In this document: positions 1 through 12,749 of the stretch, one piece after another | Layout of the letters: the number at the start of each line of letters is the position of its first letter | Numbering within the stretch: position 1 is the first letter of the stretch | Assembly: GCA_958496175.1 (NCBI GenBank) | Contig: OY292274.1 | Location: 66,784,630-66,848,629, forward strand | Length of the DNA stretch: 64,000 nucleotides | Direction of reading: 5' to 3' | Source of the DNA: Sisyra terminalis | Taxonomy: Eukaryota > Arthropoda > Insecta > Neuroptera > Sisyridae | Program-made: the position numbers and the translations under genes | The notes under the pieces: model-generated | What the model was told of the DNA's origin: nothing | The model's input: only the letters and a program-made list of their open reading frames with translations | Databases searched by the model: none

Positions 1-177
1 AAACAAAAATATTCGTGACGTATTGCCCAGATACGTATTTCGATTGCCAAGCAAACTTCCTGTGAATCCTCACAAAGCAATTACGGAGTGATCCAAACTA
101 CTTGATGACCACTGAGGAAGATTGCTTGGCAATCGAAATACGTATCTGGGCAATACGTCACGAATATTTTTGTTTGA
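1..177. repeat. Short palindromic (hairpin) repeat, open at window edge
   Basis: Bases 1-63 are repeated in inverted orientation at about 114-177, with a central loop of roughly 50 bases. The arms match almost perfectly, including the palindromic match around GATTGCCAAGCAA. The element may continue to the left of the window. It carries no gene. Bases 178-282 after it are AT-rich with nothing recognised. It is probably a MITE or hairpin fragment, but the family is not identified. Confidence 0.7.
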
Positions 178-282
178 ACTTCTGTTCAAATTTATGTTGG
201 TGGTATGATTTTTATATATTATTATATCAGATTATACTACATAAATTGGGCCGCAATATATTTTATATATTGTATACACAGA

Positions 283-1069
283 AGGGTGATTTTTTTTTGA
301 ATTTTTTTGGTCCCATAGTGAAATTTTGTTGGAAATACCAAAAAAAAAATCTCTAAAATTTTGAGCCCTTAATATTAATTTTAAGTCTTCGACCAAGACG
401 TGTAAAGATTTCCCATTGAAAATCCACGGAAACTCTGATTTTTTATTTTTAAATTTCTATATCTCAGCGGCATTTCATGGGATCGCTTTTACCGAAGCTG
501 GTTTTTTCTCAGAATTAAACGCTCTACAAAAGTGCCCATTGCGACAAAGTCGTAACTCACACCGGTGAGGTAGTACGGGCCACTGATCCTGATTTTTCCA
601 TAAAATTCGCGTTTTTTTGCATTTATCTCGTAAATAACGAGAGCTACGGAAAATTTATAAATTAAAAACTTGTAGAGAATTTGATTTCCTACAAAAAAGG
701 TCTTGTAGACCAAATCGTGAAGATCAATATTAAACGAGATATTAAGCTTTGAATTTTATGGAAAAATCAGGTTCAGTGGCCCGTACTACCTCACCGGTGT
801 GAGTTACGACTTTGTCGCAATGGGCACTTTTGTAGAGCGTTTAATTCTGAGAAAAAACCATCTTCGGTAAAAGCGATCCCATGAAATGCCGCTGAGATAT
901 TGAAATTTAAAAATAAAAAATCAGAGTTTCCGTGTATTTGCAATGGGAAATCTTTACACGTCTTGGTCGAGGACTTAAAATTAATATTAAGGGCTCAAAC
1001 TTTCAGGGAATTTGTTTTTTGGTATTTCCAACAAAATTTCACGATGGCACCAAAAAAAAAAATCACCCT
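283..1069. mobile_element. Foldback DNA transposon, family 1 copy (787 bp, long terminal inverted repeats)
   Basis: The element begins AGGGTGATTT at 283 and ends with the complement AATCACCCT at 1069. The arms, about 283-605 and 752-1069, are inverted copies of one another of roughly 320 bases with scattered differences; the loop is about 150 bases. There is no transposase, so it is non-autonomous. Its arms share blocks with the foldback at 57648-58539: a TTAATATTAA block, a CTCAGCG block and a TTAAACGCTCTACAAAA-like block. The two are therefore members of one family. I see no convincing target-site duplication here. Long inverted arms suggest a MULE-like or FB-like element, which is inference. 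Confidence 0.75.
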
Positions 1070-1070
1070 A

Positions 1071-1412
1071 CTATAGATGGTGATTGATTTACGGATTAAT
1101 TGGTTCACAGTAGGTATACCTACCGTAGGTATACGGAATAGACCGTACTCTTTTTAGATATTTTTAAATATTTTTGAAAAAATAATTGATCATTATATAC
1201 AACTATTTTATTCTTAGTAACAGTATATTAAATGTGTATTTTTAAAGTTGACACAATAGTGTTTTCAGGTATGATTATGTTTTTCGTAAAAGAAATAAGA
1301 AAAATAAAAATTTTCATATACCACTACAAATAGGAAATTTAAAAAGAAAATATAATCTACACCTACGTTACGCAGACGAAGTCGCGGGGATCAGCTAGTA
1401 TTATATAAATTT
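1071..1412 (+). mobile_element. Helitron-like 3' end, left copy
   Basis: This segment ends at 1377-1397 with a hairpin, CGCAGACGAAGTCGCG (stem CGC/GAC with one bulged A, loop GAA), then 12 bases, then CTAG followed by T. A hairpin about 11 bases before CTRR is the known Helitron 3' terminus. An inverted relative lies at 3105-3308: both contain the block GGTATACCTACCG, a region around ATTTTATTCTT, and the same terminal hairpin. No Rep/helicase gene is present, so the copy is non-autonomous or truncated. Its 5' end is not defined, and the foldback at 283-1069 abuts it. Confidence 0.6.
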
Positions 1413-1433
1413 AAAAAAAAAATGTCTTTTTAG

Positions 1434-2835
1434 TTGGCAGTAGAAGTTGTGAGTAATATACGAACAGTCGTCTCACTAAATCGTGAAATGGTTTTCTACG
1501 ACAAATATGTGGAAGTTCTGGTACCAAATATTCGGCCATCGCCATTGAGTTTAAATATGCGAGGAATTGTATTCGGTGCAGGACGTGCTATAATGTTTTT
1601 TGCGTATGCAGCTTGTATGGTATATGGAGGACAATTAATTGTCGCCCAAGAAATCGATATTTCCATTTTATTTAAGTAAGATAATCGTACAACTGCAAAA
1701 CTTTACAATGCTTAATTTTTCATCGAAAACTTTTAGAGTTTCCCAAGCATTGATTATGGGCACTGTGTCAATGGGGCAAGCATTTGCTTTTGCACCCAAT
1801 TTCCAACGTGGCGTACAAGCGGCCGGAAATATCATCAGATTATTGAATCGACAACCGAAAGTTGTAAGCAATCCAGACTTACAAGACGACCACAAATATG
1901 TAAATCAAAAACTAAATTTAATTCTGAAATTAAAGAACTAAAATAAGCTTTAATTGTCTTTTAGATATGCGAAGGAAATGTGCAATATCATGACATAACT
2001 TTCTCGTATCCCACCAGGCCGGATACTCGAGTTTTACGTAAATTAAATCTTGCAATTAAACAAGGAAAAACTGTGGCCTTGGTAGGGCCATCTGGGTGTG
2101 GAAAATCAACAATTGTACAATTATTAGAACGGTTTTATGATCCCGATTTAGGTTTTGTGGTAAGAATAAAATAACTCAACACTGTGAAATATTTAATCTT
2201 TAATTTCTTTTAGAAATTGGATAAGAATAATATCAAAACGGAATTGACAATGCCAACGTTACGGAAACAACTCGGAATTGTATCACAGGAGCCGGTTTTA
2301 TTTGATCGTACAATTCAAGATAATATCGCTTACGGGGATAATGCCCGAGAAGTTTCGATGGATGAAATAATTGATGCTGCAAAAAAAGCAAATATTCACA
2401 ATTTTATCACAACACTTCCAGCCGTAAGTAATCTATTAGTTAATCAAAACATTGACTCATAAAAAACATTTTTCAAAGGGATATCAAACACCGTTGGGTG
2501 ATAAAGGTACTCAATTGTCCGGAGGACAAAAACAACGAGTAGCCATTGCCAGAGCTTTAGTTCGTAATCCTCGGATTCTATTGCTGGACGAAGCCACGTC
2601 GGCTTTGGATACGGAAAGTGAACAAGTTGTCCAGGATGCCCTGGATCGAGCCAAGGAAGGCCGCACTTGCATTACAATTGCACATCGACTATCGACAATT
2701 CAAGATGCCGATACAATTTGTGTGTTAAATCGTGGACAAATACATGAAAGTGGAACACATCAAGAACTGTTGACAAAACGAGGAATATATTACCAACTAC
2801 AAAGTTTGCAAAGTGGAGCGAAAAAGATGCTTTAG
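1434..2835 (+). CDS. ABCB-type full transporter (P-glycoprotein/MDR family), C-terminal five exons
   Basis: ATP-driven membrane exporter of lipids or xenobiotics; only the C-terminal 388 residues are present. Exons: 1434-1675, 1737-1899, 1965-2159, 2214-2423, 2479-2835. All are bounded by AG/GT and keep phase; introns are 54-65 bases. Exons 1 and 2 encode the end of the second membrane domain (coupling region [18 protein letters not shown], then two hydrophobic helices). Exons 3-5 encode a complete second nucleotide-binding domain: A-loop Tyr in FSYPTRP, Walker [11 protein letters not shown]-loop GIVSQEP, signature LSGGQ, Walker [13 protein letters not shown] and H-loop AHRLS. All catalytic motifs are intact and there are no stops or frameshifts. 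The first two-thirds of a normal ~1250-residue protein is missing. No earlier exon is visible in 1-1433, which is filled with repeats, so either a large repeat-invaded intron lies upstream or this is a 5'-truncated copy. An AATAAA at 3053-3058 could be its poly(A) signal. Confidence 0.93.
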
Positions 2836-3104
2836 TCAATGAAACACCAAATAGTTTTAGGGTAAAATCTAAATATTTTTAGGTATAAGTTTATGTAATA
2901 TTTTTGTAATATTTTAATCGTATAATCTTAATATACTTACATATTTAAAGTTGTTCAAAAGTTTTTTTTTCGGGGAAAACCATTCGTCGGTTTGGATTTG
3001 ATTAAGATTTTAAAAGAAATTTCCTCCAAACATGTGCTGAAACACGAAAGAAAATAAAACCACAAGTTGAACAGATTTTTTGATTAAAATAAAAAAATTA
3101 TGGA
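2836..3104. other. 3' flank of the ABC transporter
   Basis: AT-rich sequence that probably contains the 3' UTR. The only canonical poly(A) signal is AATAAA at 3053-3058, about 220 bases after the stop codon. No gene or RNA is seen. Confidence 0.4.
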
Positions 3105-3308
3105 TCACTAGCTGATCCCCGTGACTTCGTCTGCGTAAAGTATTTTATTATACTTAAAAACACTTCACATCTCTTGAAAAAGACACATTCAATTAACTGT
3201 TGCAAAGAATAAAATAATTCTATGCAATAATCAATTAATTTTCATTGAATCTACGGTAGGTATACCTACCGTGAACCAAATACTCCGTAAATTAATCAGC
3301 ATCTATAC
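3105..3308 (-). mobile_element. Helitron-like 3' end, right copy (inverted)
   Basis: Read on the minus strand, this segment has the same order of blocks as 1071-1400 and ends with the same hairpin (one mismatch in the outer stem) followed by GGGATCAGCTAG and T at about 3108-3136. The outermost ~57 bases (3252-3308) match 1071-1128 closely in inverted orientation. It is shorter than the left copy. The two copies converge on the ABC transporter exons. Confidence 0.6.
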
Positions 3309-4250
3309 ATCAAATAAAAAATATCGCCAAGTTCACTAAATTCGGGTCTTAATTATGACTAAAAAAAGTCGAAAATTATCAAAATACTCGCGTCAAAATA
3401 ATCCCATCTCACTGTTTCGATTCCCGAATGAACCTTTTTCCAAAAACTCTTACACTATTGCACTGTACAACACAACTGCGAAATTGAAATTTGTACAATT
3501 GCACGAAACCCAGTTCTTCCATAATCATGTATAACCATTATGTATCTTTAAACTTATTATTGAAATATCTGAATTTCAACTATATAATTAAACCATATTG
3601 GATAGTCAAGAGTTCACCATACACGATTTGGCGCATGCCTTTTGCTCTGGAAGAGGATTTTAAATTTCTTTTATCATTATGATGATATGATTATTTATTA
3701 TTTATCATTATGATGATTTCTGGCTGGAATTGCGAATTTTTTTCGTGATCCCTTTCACGCACTTGCAAATAAAAGATATTGTCCCCCCCAAGAAAAAAAT
3801 CCTGAATCCACCCTTGTCTGTTAGGGTAGGAATTTTCAAAAAAAAATCTTATCAAATGCCTACTTCCTATAAGGAATACACCGAATATTAAAATTTCATC
3901 AGTCAGAGGAGTATATAAATACACGATTTTATATATGCACGGTTTTAAAAACGTTTTTACTTTAAGCTTTTTTTCTATTATTATTATTATTACTATTACA
4001 TTTTTTTCTTTAATATTTCCTTACTGAGCAACCCTAAGGATCTATTTACAACAATTACGTAAAAAAAAAAGTTTACTCTAAGATTATTATCTATAAAAAC
4101 ATTTATATTTCAAAAAGGCAATTTTTTGTACTTTAAATTAAATTACTGTGCTTTTTAATAGTTCAACTAAAAATATTAATACAGATCATTTTTTAACTTT
4201 TAAATACCTTTTCAATGATATATAACTCGCCTATCTAAAGTATTTTTTTT
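3309..4250. other. Intergenic AT-rich DNA without recognised gene
   Basis: No exon-like open frame is convincing. A C-rich patch at about 3781-3815 (GTCCCCCCC followed by A-rich and CCACCC) looks like the end of a degraded transposon, but I cannot name it. Runs of TTATTA are present at about 3976-3995. Confidence 0.4.
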
Positions 4251-4259
4251 TCATCCCTC

Positions 4260-4620
4260 AGTTTTTACGTAGGGGGTACATTCCCTTATTATTTTTAATG
4301 AATGATAAATAGCCTAACGTGTGTGGGTAATTGTGTTGTATCTTAATATAAAGTTTCATTAAATTCGGTTGTTCCATTCTTTAGTTAAATCGCCAACGCA
4401 CGCGATGTAAGAAAGTTTTTTGGTAATTTTTTCACACATTATTGGAGTTTTAGTATGGATCCCTAACTTTTTTGAAAATTTAATATAGCCTATGTTCACC
4501 GGAAAAAGTGTAGCTTGCCAACAGTGAAAGAATTTTTCAAATCGGTCAAGAAGTTTTGGAGCCTATTCAAAGCAAACAAACAATCAAATCTTTCCTCTTT
4601 ATAATAATAGAAGATTAACG
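4260..4620 (+). mobile_element. RTE-type non-LTR retrotransposon 3' tail (5'-truncated)
   Basis: The segment contains the recognisable order of 3'-UTR blocks found in insect RTE elements: AATATAGCCTATGTTCACCG, GTGTAGCTTGCCAACAGTGA, TTTTTCAAATCGGTC, AGTTTTGGAGCCTATTC, a short CAAA repeat, and TCTTTCCTCTTTATAATA. It ends in an AT-rich tail near 4610. No reverse-transcriptase frame is present, so this is a dead 5'-truncated insertion. Recognition is from memory of the family. Confidence 0.65.
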
Positions 4621-5065
4621 TAGAATCCTTACATTGCAATGATTATTTACTGAAAAAATATTCCGATAAAACATCTTTCTAATACAAACGGTTGTTCTTT
4701 TTTCTAAAAAGGAAATAATCTTGGCAAAATAAAGCTTTAGCCTTTGATTTTCCCGAAAGTCCATTCAATTTATATATTTGTTAAAAGGAGTTTCATAAAA
4801 GAATATTTTTGAGCGAATTTCCTTAGCAGTGCAATGAATCAAATTCTATTCTGTAGACAAATTGATCGTTTTCATTGAAATACTAAGAAAATTCTTTTAA
4901 AGAAATCACAACCCCAAAGAAACCGTATATCTAATTAAAGTGTATTTTCTTGAACATATTTCTGGAGAAAATGTTTTCCATTAAATAAAGGAAAAGCTAC
5001 AATCTTGGTCTGAAGCTCGAAAAAAGGGAAACATTCAATTGCCAAGAATCGTTAGTAATTGATTT

Positions 5066-5070
<5 letters not shown>
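4621..5070. other. Intergenic AT-rich DNA
   Basis: No open frame with coding character, RNA gene or recognised repeat is seen. It separates the RTE tail from the TA microsatellite and the satellite block. Confidence 0.35.

Positions 5071-5115
<45 letters not shown>
5071..5115. repeat. (TA)n microsatellite
   Basis: An uninterrupted TA dinucleotide run of about 45 bases. It sits about 35 bases outside the left edge of the satellite/foldback block. Confidence 0.95.
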
Positions 5116-5118
<3 letters not shown>

Positions 5119-5149
5119 GTACAACAGATTGAGGTTTCGCAGTTGAATA

Positions 5150-6540
5150 TGTCCTTTTGAAAATTTTGAAATGCAGTTGTGATCGTCCTCTTACCCACAA
5201 GAAAAAAATTTCTTCAAATTGTAATTCACTTTAAGGCCTTAAATCAAAATCCATAGACCATAGACAAAATCAAAAAACTAGGCCTCATTATGAAAAATCA
5301 CCCCCTGAAATGGCCGAATTTCGGACGAAAGTTAGCGCATTGATTTGCAGCTCCTTAACTTCCCGTTTTAAATTCCGGCTAACTATCCGGTAAAAACAAT
5401 GTATTTATCATTAACATCGTTAAGGATGGTTTAATAAATAATATTCAGGTCAATTTCAGCGAAAAAAAAACATCCCTTATATCCGTTTCTTCCTATTGAA
5501 AATTGTCCTTTTTGGAACTTTGAAATAGAATTGTAGCTGTCCTGTTACCCACAGGAAGAAAATTTTTTGGCATTACAATTTATTCGAAGGCCTTTATTAA
5601 TAATCCGTTGAGAAAACTAGGCTACATAAGGAAAAGTCACCCCCTGAAATGGCCGAATTTCGGACGAAATTTGTTGCATTGATTTACAGTTCCTTAACTT
5701 CCCGTTTTAAATTCCGGGCAAACTATCCCTTACAAACAAAGTATTTTTCGTAAACATCGTTAAGAATGATTTAATCATTAATATTCAGTTAAATTTCAGC
5801 GAAAGAAACCATCCCTTCTATCCTTTTTTCCTATTGAAAATTGTTCTTTTTGAAACTTTGAAATGGAATTGTGGTCGTCCTGTTACCCACAGGGAGAATT
5901 TTTTTCACAGTGTAATTCACTTGACGGCCCTTAATCAAAATTCGTTGAGAAAACTAGGCCTCATAATGAAAAACCACCCCCCTAAAATGGTCTTATTTCA
6001 GGCGATAATTGCCCCATTGATTCACAGCTCCTTAACTTCCCGTTTAAATTCCGGGCAAACTATCTCGTAAAAAGAAAATATTTTTTGTAAATATCGTTAA
6101 GGATGATTTATATATTAATGTGGAATTCAAATTCAGTGGAACAAACTATCCCTAATATCCTTTTTTTCCTATTGAAAATTGTCCTTTTTGAAACTTTGAA
6201 ATGGAGTTATGGTCGTCCTGTTACCCACAGGAAGAAAATTTCTTTACAGTGTAATTCACTTGAAGGCCCTTAATCAAAATCCGTTAGGAAAACTAGCCCT
6301 CATAATGAAAAGTCACCCCCCTATAATGGTCTTTTTTCGGGCGATATTTGTCCCATTGATTCACAGCTCCTTAACTTCCCGTTTAAATTCCGGGGAAATT
6401 ATCCCTTGAATAAAACGTATTTTTGGTTAATATCATTAAGGATAATTCAAATATTAATATGCAGTTCAAATTCAGCGAAACAAACCATCCTTTATATCCT
6501 TTTTTCCCTGTTGAAAATTGTTCTTTTTGAAATGGAATTG
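5150..6540 (+). repeat. Left outer array: four diverged 340-bp monomers, plus orientation
   Basis: Four monomers start near 5150, 5490, 5830 and 6170, with a fifth broken at about 6540. Each carries the landmarks of the main satellite in reverse orientation: TGAAACTTTGAAATGG, GTTACCCACAGG, the C-rich CACCCCC patch, and TTCCCGTTTAAATTCCGGG. They differ from the main-array consensus by many substitutions and indels, far more than main-array monomers differ from each other, so they look older. The last monomer stops where the palindromic core begins (ACACAGAATTCTGC). Confidence 0.9.
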
Positions 6541-8612
6541 ACACAGAATTCTGCAGAAATCATACACCTAGTGCCATCTAGAGGAAATGGGCTGAACTAT
6601 TTGTTTCGAAGAGCTCGGAAATTCAAAATTGGCCGGCAATTAGGAAATTTTAACGGGTGATTTTCGCCCTTAATTTTTTATATCCAATCATCATTGGGAT
6701 GTCAAATGAAAGCTATTGAAATATTCTATCGATTGATATCAAAAAAATACCAATATCTCTAAGCAATTACTTGAAAATTTGATATTCCCTAGAAGACTCT
6801 TAACCTTCATAAAATTGTACCAAAATCATGTTATTTCACGTAAAAAGTAATTGAAAACATTGCTCCTTCATAAAATTGATGGTTTACAGCTAAATTTGAT
6901 ACTTAAATGCTGATTAAAGGTCTTTTTTTCGGGAAATTAGTGTCCAAAGGGGTCTGTCATTATCTTCATTTAGGGTCAAAAATATCTTTATTTCTTCACT
7001 CCTATTACTATTAATCGATCAATTATTAGTAAAGAATTCAAAATATAACATTTTTTCTACTCGAACATCGTTTAAAATAGTATTTTTAACCAATTTAATT
7101 TGCATGGTTAGCTAATGTCAAAGTTGTTTATGTTGTGCTTTATAGGCAACCTGGCGAGCACCAATAAAACAAAATTCGACGATTTGCCCTTTTTGAACAT
7201 GTCAATATTCAGTACTCTAACTCAAATTTCAGTTATTTAAGAGTGATTTTCTTTATGTATAATTAAAGTTGGGATATCAAATGAAAGCTAATGAATTACT
7301 CTATTGAATTATATAAAAAAACAACCAATATGTATAAGCAATAATATTAAAATTTGATTTTCCGTAAGCGACTACTTCTCTTTCAGACATTTAAGGGTGG
7401 TTTGCCCCCCTTATTATATTGAATTCGATTATGATTGAAATATCATTTAAAAGCTTATAAATTACTCTATTGATTGATATAAAAAAACAACCAATATGTT
7501 CAAGCAATTACTTGAAAATTTGATTTTCCCTAGGCGACTCTTTAAGACATTTTAAACGCTAATTTTTAGATAAGTAGACTTTAAATCAGTATTTTAGTGT
7601 CAAATTTAGCTTTATATTATTTATTTTGATACACAGAATTTTTTTTATTACTTTTTACATGAAATTCATATGATTTCAGTTCAATTTTGTAAATATCAAG
7701 AATCACCTAAGGAAAATTAAAATTTAAAGTAATTGCTTGGACACATTGGTTGTTTTTTATATCAATCAATAGAGTAATTTATAAGCTTTCAAACTATATC
7801 TCAATCATAATCAAATTCAATATAATAAGGGGGGCAAACCACCCTTAAATGTCTGAAAGAGAAGTAGTCGCTTACGGAAAATCAAATTTTAATATTATTG
7901 CTTATACATATTGGTTGTTTTTTTATATAATTCAATAGAGTAATTCATTAGCTTTCATTTGATACCCCAATCATTATATGACATAAAGAAAATCACCCTT
8001 AAATGTCTGAAAATTGAGTTAGAGTACTGAATATTGACATGTTCAAAAAAGGCAAATCGTCGAATTTTGTTTTATTGCTGCTCACCGGGTTGCCTATAAA
8101 GCACAACATAAACAACTTTGACATTAGCTAACCAAGCAAATTAAATTGGTTAAAAATACTATTTTAAACGATGTTCGAGTAGAAAAAATGTTATATTTTG
8201 AATTCTTTACTAATAATTGATCGATTCATAGCGATAGAAGTGAAGAAATAAAGATATTTTTGACCCTAAATGAAGATAATGACAGACCTCATTAGAGGCT
8301 AATTTCTCAAAAAGGAGACCTTTAATCAGCATTTAAGTAACAAATTTAGGTGTAAACCATCAATTTTATAAAAGAGAAATGTTTTTAATAACTTTTTTCA
8401 CGAAATTACATGATTTATTAACATTTTATTAAGGCCAAGAGTCGATATGGGAAAATCAATTTTGAAAGTAACTGCTTGGAGATATTGGTAATTTTTTGAT
8501 ATCAATCGATAGAATAAATCATTAGCTTTCATTTGATATACCACTTATTAGACTTATTATTGAATTCAATAAAATAAGAGAGAAAACCACCCTTAAAACT
8601 TCCTAATTGCTT
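6541..8612. repeat. Left palindromic core (foldback-like, ~900-bp arms)
   Basis: The left arm, about 6640-7545, and the right arm, about 7700-8612, are inverted copies of each other around a loop of roughly 150 AT-rich bases. Matching blocks run in mirror order: the TCATTTAGGGTCAAAAATA block (about 6968 and 8265), the GGCAACC..GAGCA block (about 7146 and 8085), and the TTTAAGGGTGGTTTGCCCCC block (about 7390 and 7835). Within each arm a ~150-base subrepeat starting near AAGGGTGRTTTT recurs (about 6655, 7235 and 7385). The first ~100 bases, 6541-6640, occur only on the outer side. No transposase frame is seen. Family unknown. Confidence 0.85.
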
Positions 8613-11600
8613 CTTTCGATAAAATTGAACGTAATAGTAATGATTGAATCATCCTTAACGATATTAACAAAAAAAAACATTTTATTTACGGGATAGTTTG
8701 TCCGGAATTTAAACGGGAAATTAAGGAGTTGAACATTAATGCGCCAATTTTCGTCCTATATAAGGCCATTTCAGGGGGGTGACTTTTCATTATGAGACCT
8801 AGTTTTCTCAACGGATTTTGATTGAGCGCCTTCAAGTGAATTGCAATGTGAAAAAATTTTCTTCCTGTGGGTAACAGGACGACCACAATTCCAATTCAAA
8901 GTTTCAAAAAGGACAATTTTCAATAGGATAAAAAGGATATAAGGAATTGTTTTTTTCGCTAAAATTGAACGTAATATTAATGATTGAATCATCCTTAACG
9001 ATATTAACAAAAAAAAACTTTTTATTTACGGGATAGTTTGCCCGGAATTTAATCGGGAAATTAAGGAGCTGTACATTAATGCGCCAATTTTCGTCCGATA
9101 TAAGGCCATTTCAGGGGGGTGACTTTTCATTATGAGACCTAGTTTTCTCAACGGATTTTGATTAAGCGCCTTCTAGTGAATTGCAATGTGAAAAAATTTT
9201 CTTCCTGTGGGTAACAGGACGACCACAATTCCAATTCAAAGTTTCAAAAAGGACAATTTTGCAATAGGATAAAAAGGATATAAGGAATTGTTTTTTTCGC
9301 TAAAATTGAACGTAATATTAATGATTGAATCATCCTTAACGATATTAACAAAAAAAAACATTTTATTTACGGGATAGTTTGTCCGGAATTTAAACGGGAA
9401 ATTAAGGAGTTGAACATTAATGCGCCAATTTTCGTCCTATATAAGGCCATTTCAGGGGGGTGACTTTTCATTATGAGACCTAGTTTTCTCAACGGATTTT
9501 GATTGAGCGCCTTCAAGTGAATTGCAATGTGAAAAAATTTTCTTCCTGTGGGTAACAGGACGACCACAATTCCAATTCAAAGTTTCAAAAAGGACAATTT
9601 TCAATAGGATAAAAAGGATATAAGGAATGGTTTTTTTCGCTAAAATTGAACGTAATATTAATGATTGAATCATCCTTAACGATATTAACAAAAAAAAACA
9701 TTTTATTTAAGGGATAGTTTGCCCGGAATTTAAACGGGAAATTAAGGAGTTGTACATTAATGCGCCAATTTTCGTCCGATATAAGGCCATTTCAGGGGGG
9801 TGACTTTTCATTATGAGACCTAGTTTTCTCAACGGATTTTGATTGAGCGCCTTCTAGTGAATTGCAATGTGAAAAAATTTTCTTCCTGTGGGTAACAGGA
9901 CGACCACAATTCCAATTCAAAGTTTCAAAAAGGACAATTTTCAATAGGATAAAAAGGATATAAGGAATTGTTTTTTTCGCTAAAATTGAACGTAATATTA
10001 ATGATTGAATCATCCTTAACGATATTAACAAAAAAAAACATTTTATTTAAGGGATAGTTTGCCCGGAATTTAAACGGGAAATTAAGGAGTTGTACATTAA
10101 TGCGCCAATTTTAGTCCGAAATAAGGCCATTTCAGGGGGGTGACTTTTCATTATGAGACCTAGTTTTCTCAACGGATTTTGATTGAGCGCCTTCTAGTGA
10201 ATTGCAATGTGAAAAAATTTTCTTCCTGTGGGTAACAGGACGACCACAATTCCAATTCAAAGTTTCAAAAAGGACAATTTTCAATAGGATAAAAAGGATA
10301 TAAGGAATTGTTTTTTTCGCTAAAATTGAACGTAATATTAATGATTGAATCATCCTTAACGATATTAACAAAAAAAAACATTTTATTTAAGGGATAGTTT
10401 GCCCGGAATTTAAACGGGAAATTAAGGAGTTGTACATTAATGCGCCAATTTTCGTCCGAAATAAGGCCATTTCAGGGGGGTGACTTTTCATTATGAGACC
10501 TAGTTTTCTCAACGGATTTTGATTGAGCGCCTTCAAGTGAAATGCAATGTGAAAAAATTTTCTTCCTGTGGGTAACAGGACGACCACAATTCCAATTCAA
10601 AGTTTCAAAAAGGACAATTTTCAATAGGATAAAAAGGATATAAGGAATTTTTTTTTTCGCTAAAATTGAACGTAATATTAATGATTGAATCATCCTTAAC
10701 GATATTAACAAAAAAAAACATTTTATTTAAGGGATAGTTTGCCCGGAATTTAAACGGGAAATTAAGGAGTTGTACATTAATGCGCCAATTTTCGTCCGAA
10801 ATAAGGCCATTTCAGGGGGGTGACTTTTCATTATGAGACCTAGTTTTCTCAACGGATTTTGATTGAGCGCCTTCAAGTGAATTGCAATGTGAAAAAATTT
10901 TCTTCCTGTGGGTAACAGGACGACCACAATTCCAATTCAAAGTTTCAAAAAGGACAATTTTCAATAGGATAAAAAGGATATAAGGAATTGTTTTTTTCGC
11001 TAAAATTGAACGTAATATTAATGATTGAATCATCCTTAACGATATTAACAAAAAAAAACATTTTATTTAAGGGATAGTTTGCCCGGAATTTAAACGGGAA
11101 ATTAAGGAGTTGAACATTAATGCGCCAATTTTCGTCCGAAATAAGGCCATTTCAGGGGGGTGACTTTTCATTATGAGACCTAGTTTTCTCAACGGATTTT
11201 GATTGAGAGCCTTCAAGTGAATTGCAATGTGAAAAAATTTTCTTCCTGTGGGTAACAGGACGACCACAATTCCAATTCAAAGTTTCAAAAAGGACAATTT
11301 TGCAATAGGATAAAAAGGATATAAGGAATTGTTTTTTTCGCTAAAATTGAACGTAATATTAATGATTGACTCATCCTTAACGATATTAACAAAAAAAACT
11401 TTTTATTTACGGGATAGTTTGCCCGGAATTTAAACGGGAAATTAAGGAGTTGTACATTAATGCGCCAATTTTCGTCCGAAATAAGGCCATTTCAGGGGGG
11501 TGACTTTTCATTATGAGACCTAGTTTTCTCAACGGATTTTGATTGAGCGCCTTCAAGTGAATTGCAATGTGAAAAAATTTTCTTCCTGTGGGTAACAGGA

Positions 11601-12749
11601 CGACCACAATTCCAATTCAAAGTTTCAAAAAGGACAATTTTCAATAGGATAAAAAGGATATAAGGAATTGTTTTTTTCGCTAAAATTGAACGTAATATTA
11701 ATGATTGAATCATCCTTAACGATATTAACAAAAAAAAACTTTTTATTTACGGGATAGTTTGCCCGGAATTTAATCGGGAAATTAAGGAGCTGTACATTAA
11801 TGCGCCAATTTTCGTCCGATATAAGGCCATTTCAGGGGGGTGACTTTTCATTATGAGACCTAGTTTTCTCAACGGATTTTGATTAAGCGCCTTCTAGTGA
11901 ATTGCAATGTGAAAAAATTTTCTTCCTGTGGGTAACAGGACGACCACAATTCCAATTCAAAGTTTCAAAAAGGACAATTTTGCAATAGGATAAAAAGGAT
12001 ATAAGGAATTGTTTTTTTCGCTAAAATTGAACGTAATATTAATGATTGAATCATCCTTAACGATATTAACAAAAAAAAACATTTTATTTACGGGATAGTT
12101 TGTCCGGAATTTAAACGGGAAATTAAGGAGTTGAACATTAATGCGCCAATTTTCGTCCTATATAAGGCCATTTCAGGGGGGTGACTTTTCATTATGAGAC
12201 CTAGTTTTCTCAACGGATTTTGATTGAGCGCCTTCAAGTGAATTGCAATGTGAAAAAATTTTCTTCCTGTGGGTAACAGGACGACCACAATTCCAATTCA
12301 AAGTTTCAAAAAGGACAATTTTCAATAGGATAAAAAGGATATAAGGAATGGTTTTTTTCGCTAAAATTGAACGTAATATTAATGATTGAATCATCCTTAA
12401 CGATATTAACAAAAAAAAACATTTTATTTAAGGGATAGTTTGCCCGGAATTTAAACGGGAAATTAAGGAGTTGTACATTAATGCGCCAATTTTCGTCCGA
12501 TATAAGGCCATTTCAGGGGGGTGACTTTTCATTATGAGACCTAGTTTTCTCAACGGATTTTGATTGAGCGCCTTCTAGTGAATTGCAATGTGAAAAAATT
12601 TTCTTCCTGTGGGTAACAGGACGACCACAATTCCAATTCAAAGTTTCAAAAAGGACAATTTTCAATAGGATAAAAAGGATATAAGGAATTGTTTTTTTCG
12701 CTAAAATTGAACGTAATATTAATGATTGAATCATCCTTAACGATATTAA

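Noticed and set aside
489..713. 74-codon minus-strand frame
   Set aside because: It lies within the arm and loop of the foldback at 283-1069 and has no coding resemblance.
4997..5200. Minus-strand frame over the TA microsatellite
   Set aside because: Half of it is an Ile-Tyr run translated from (TA)n.
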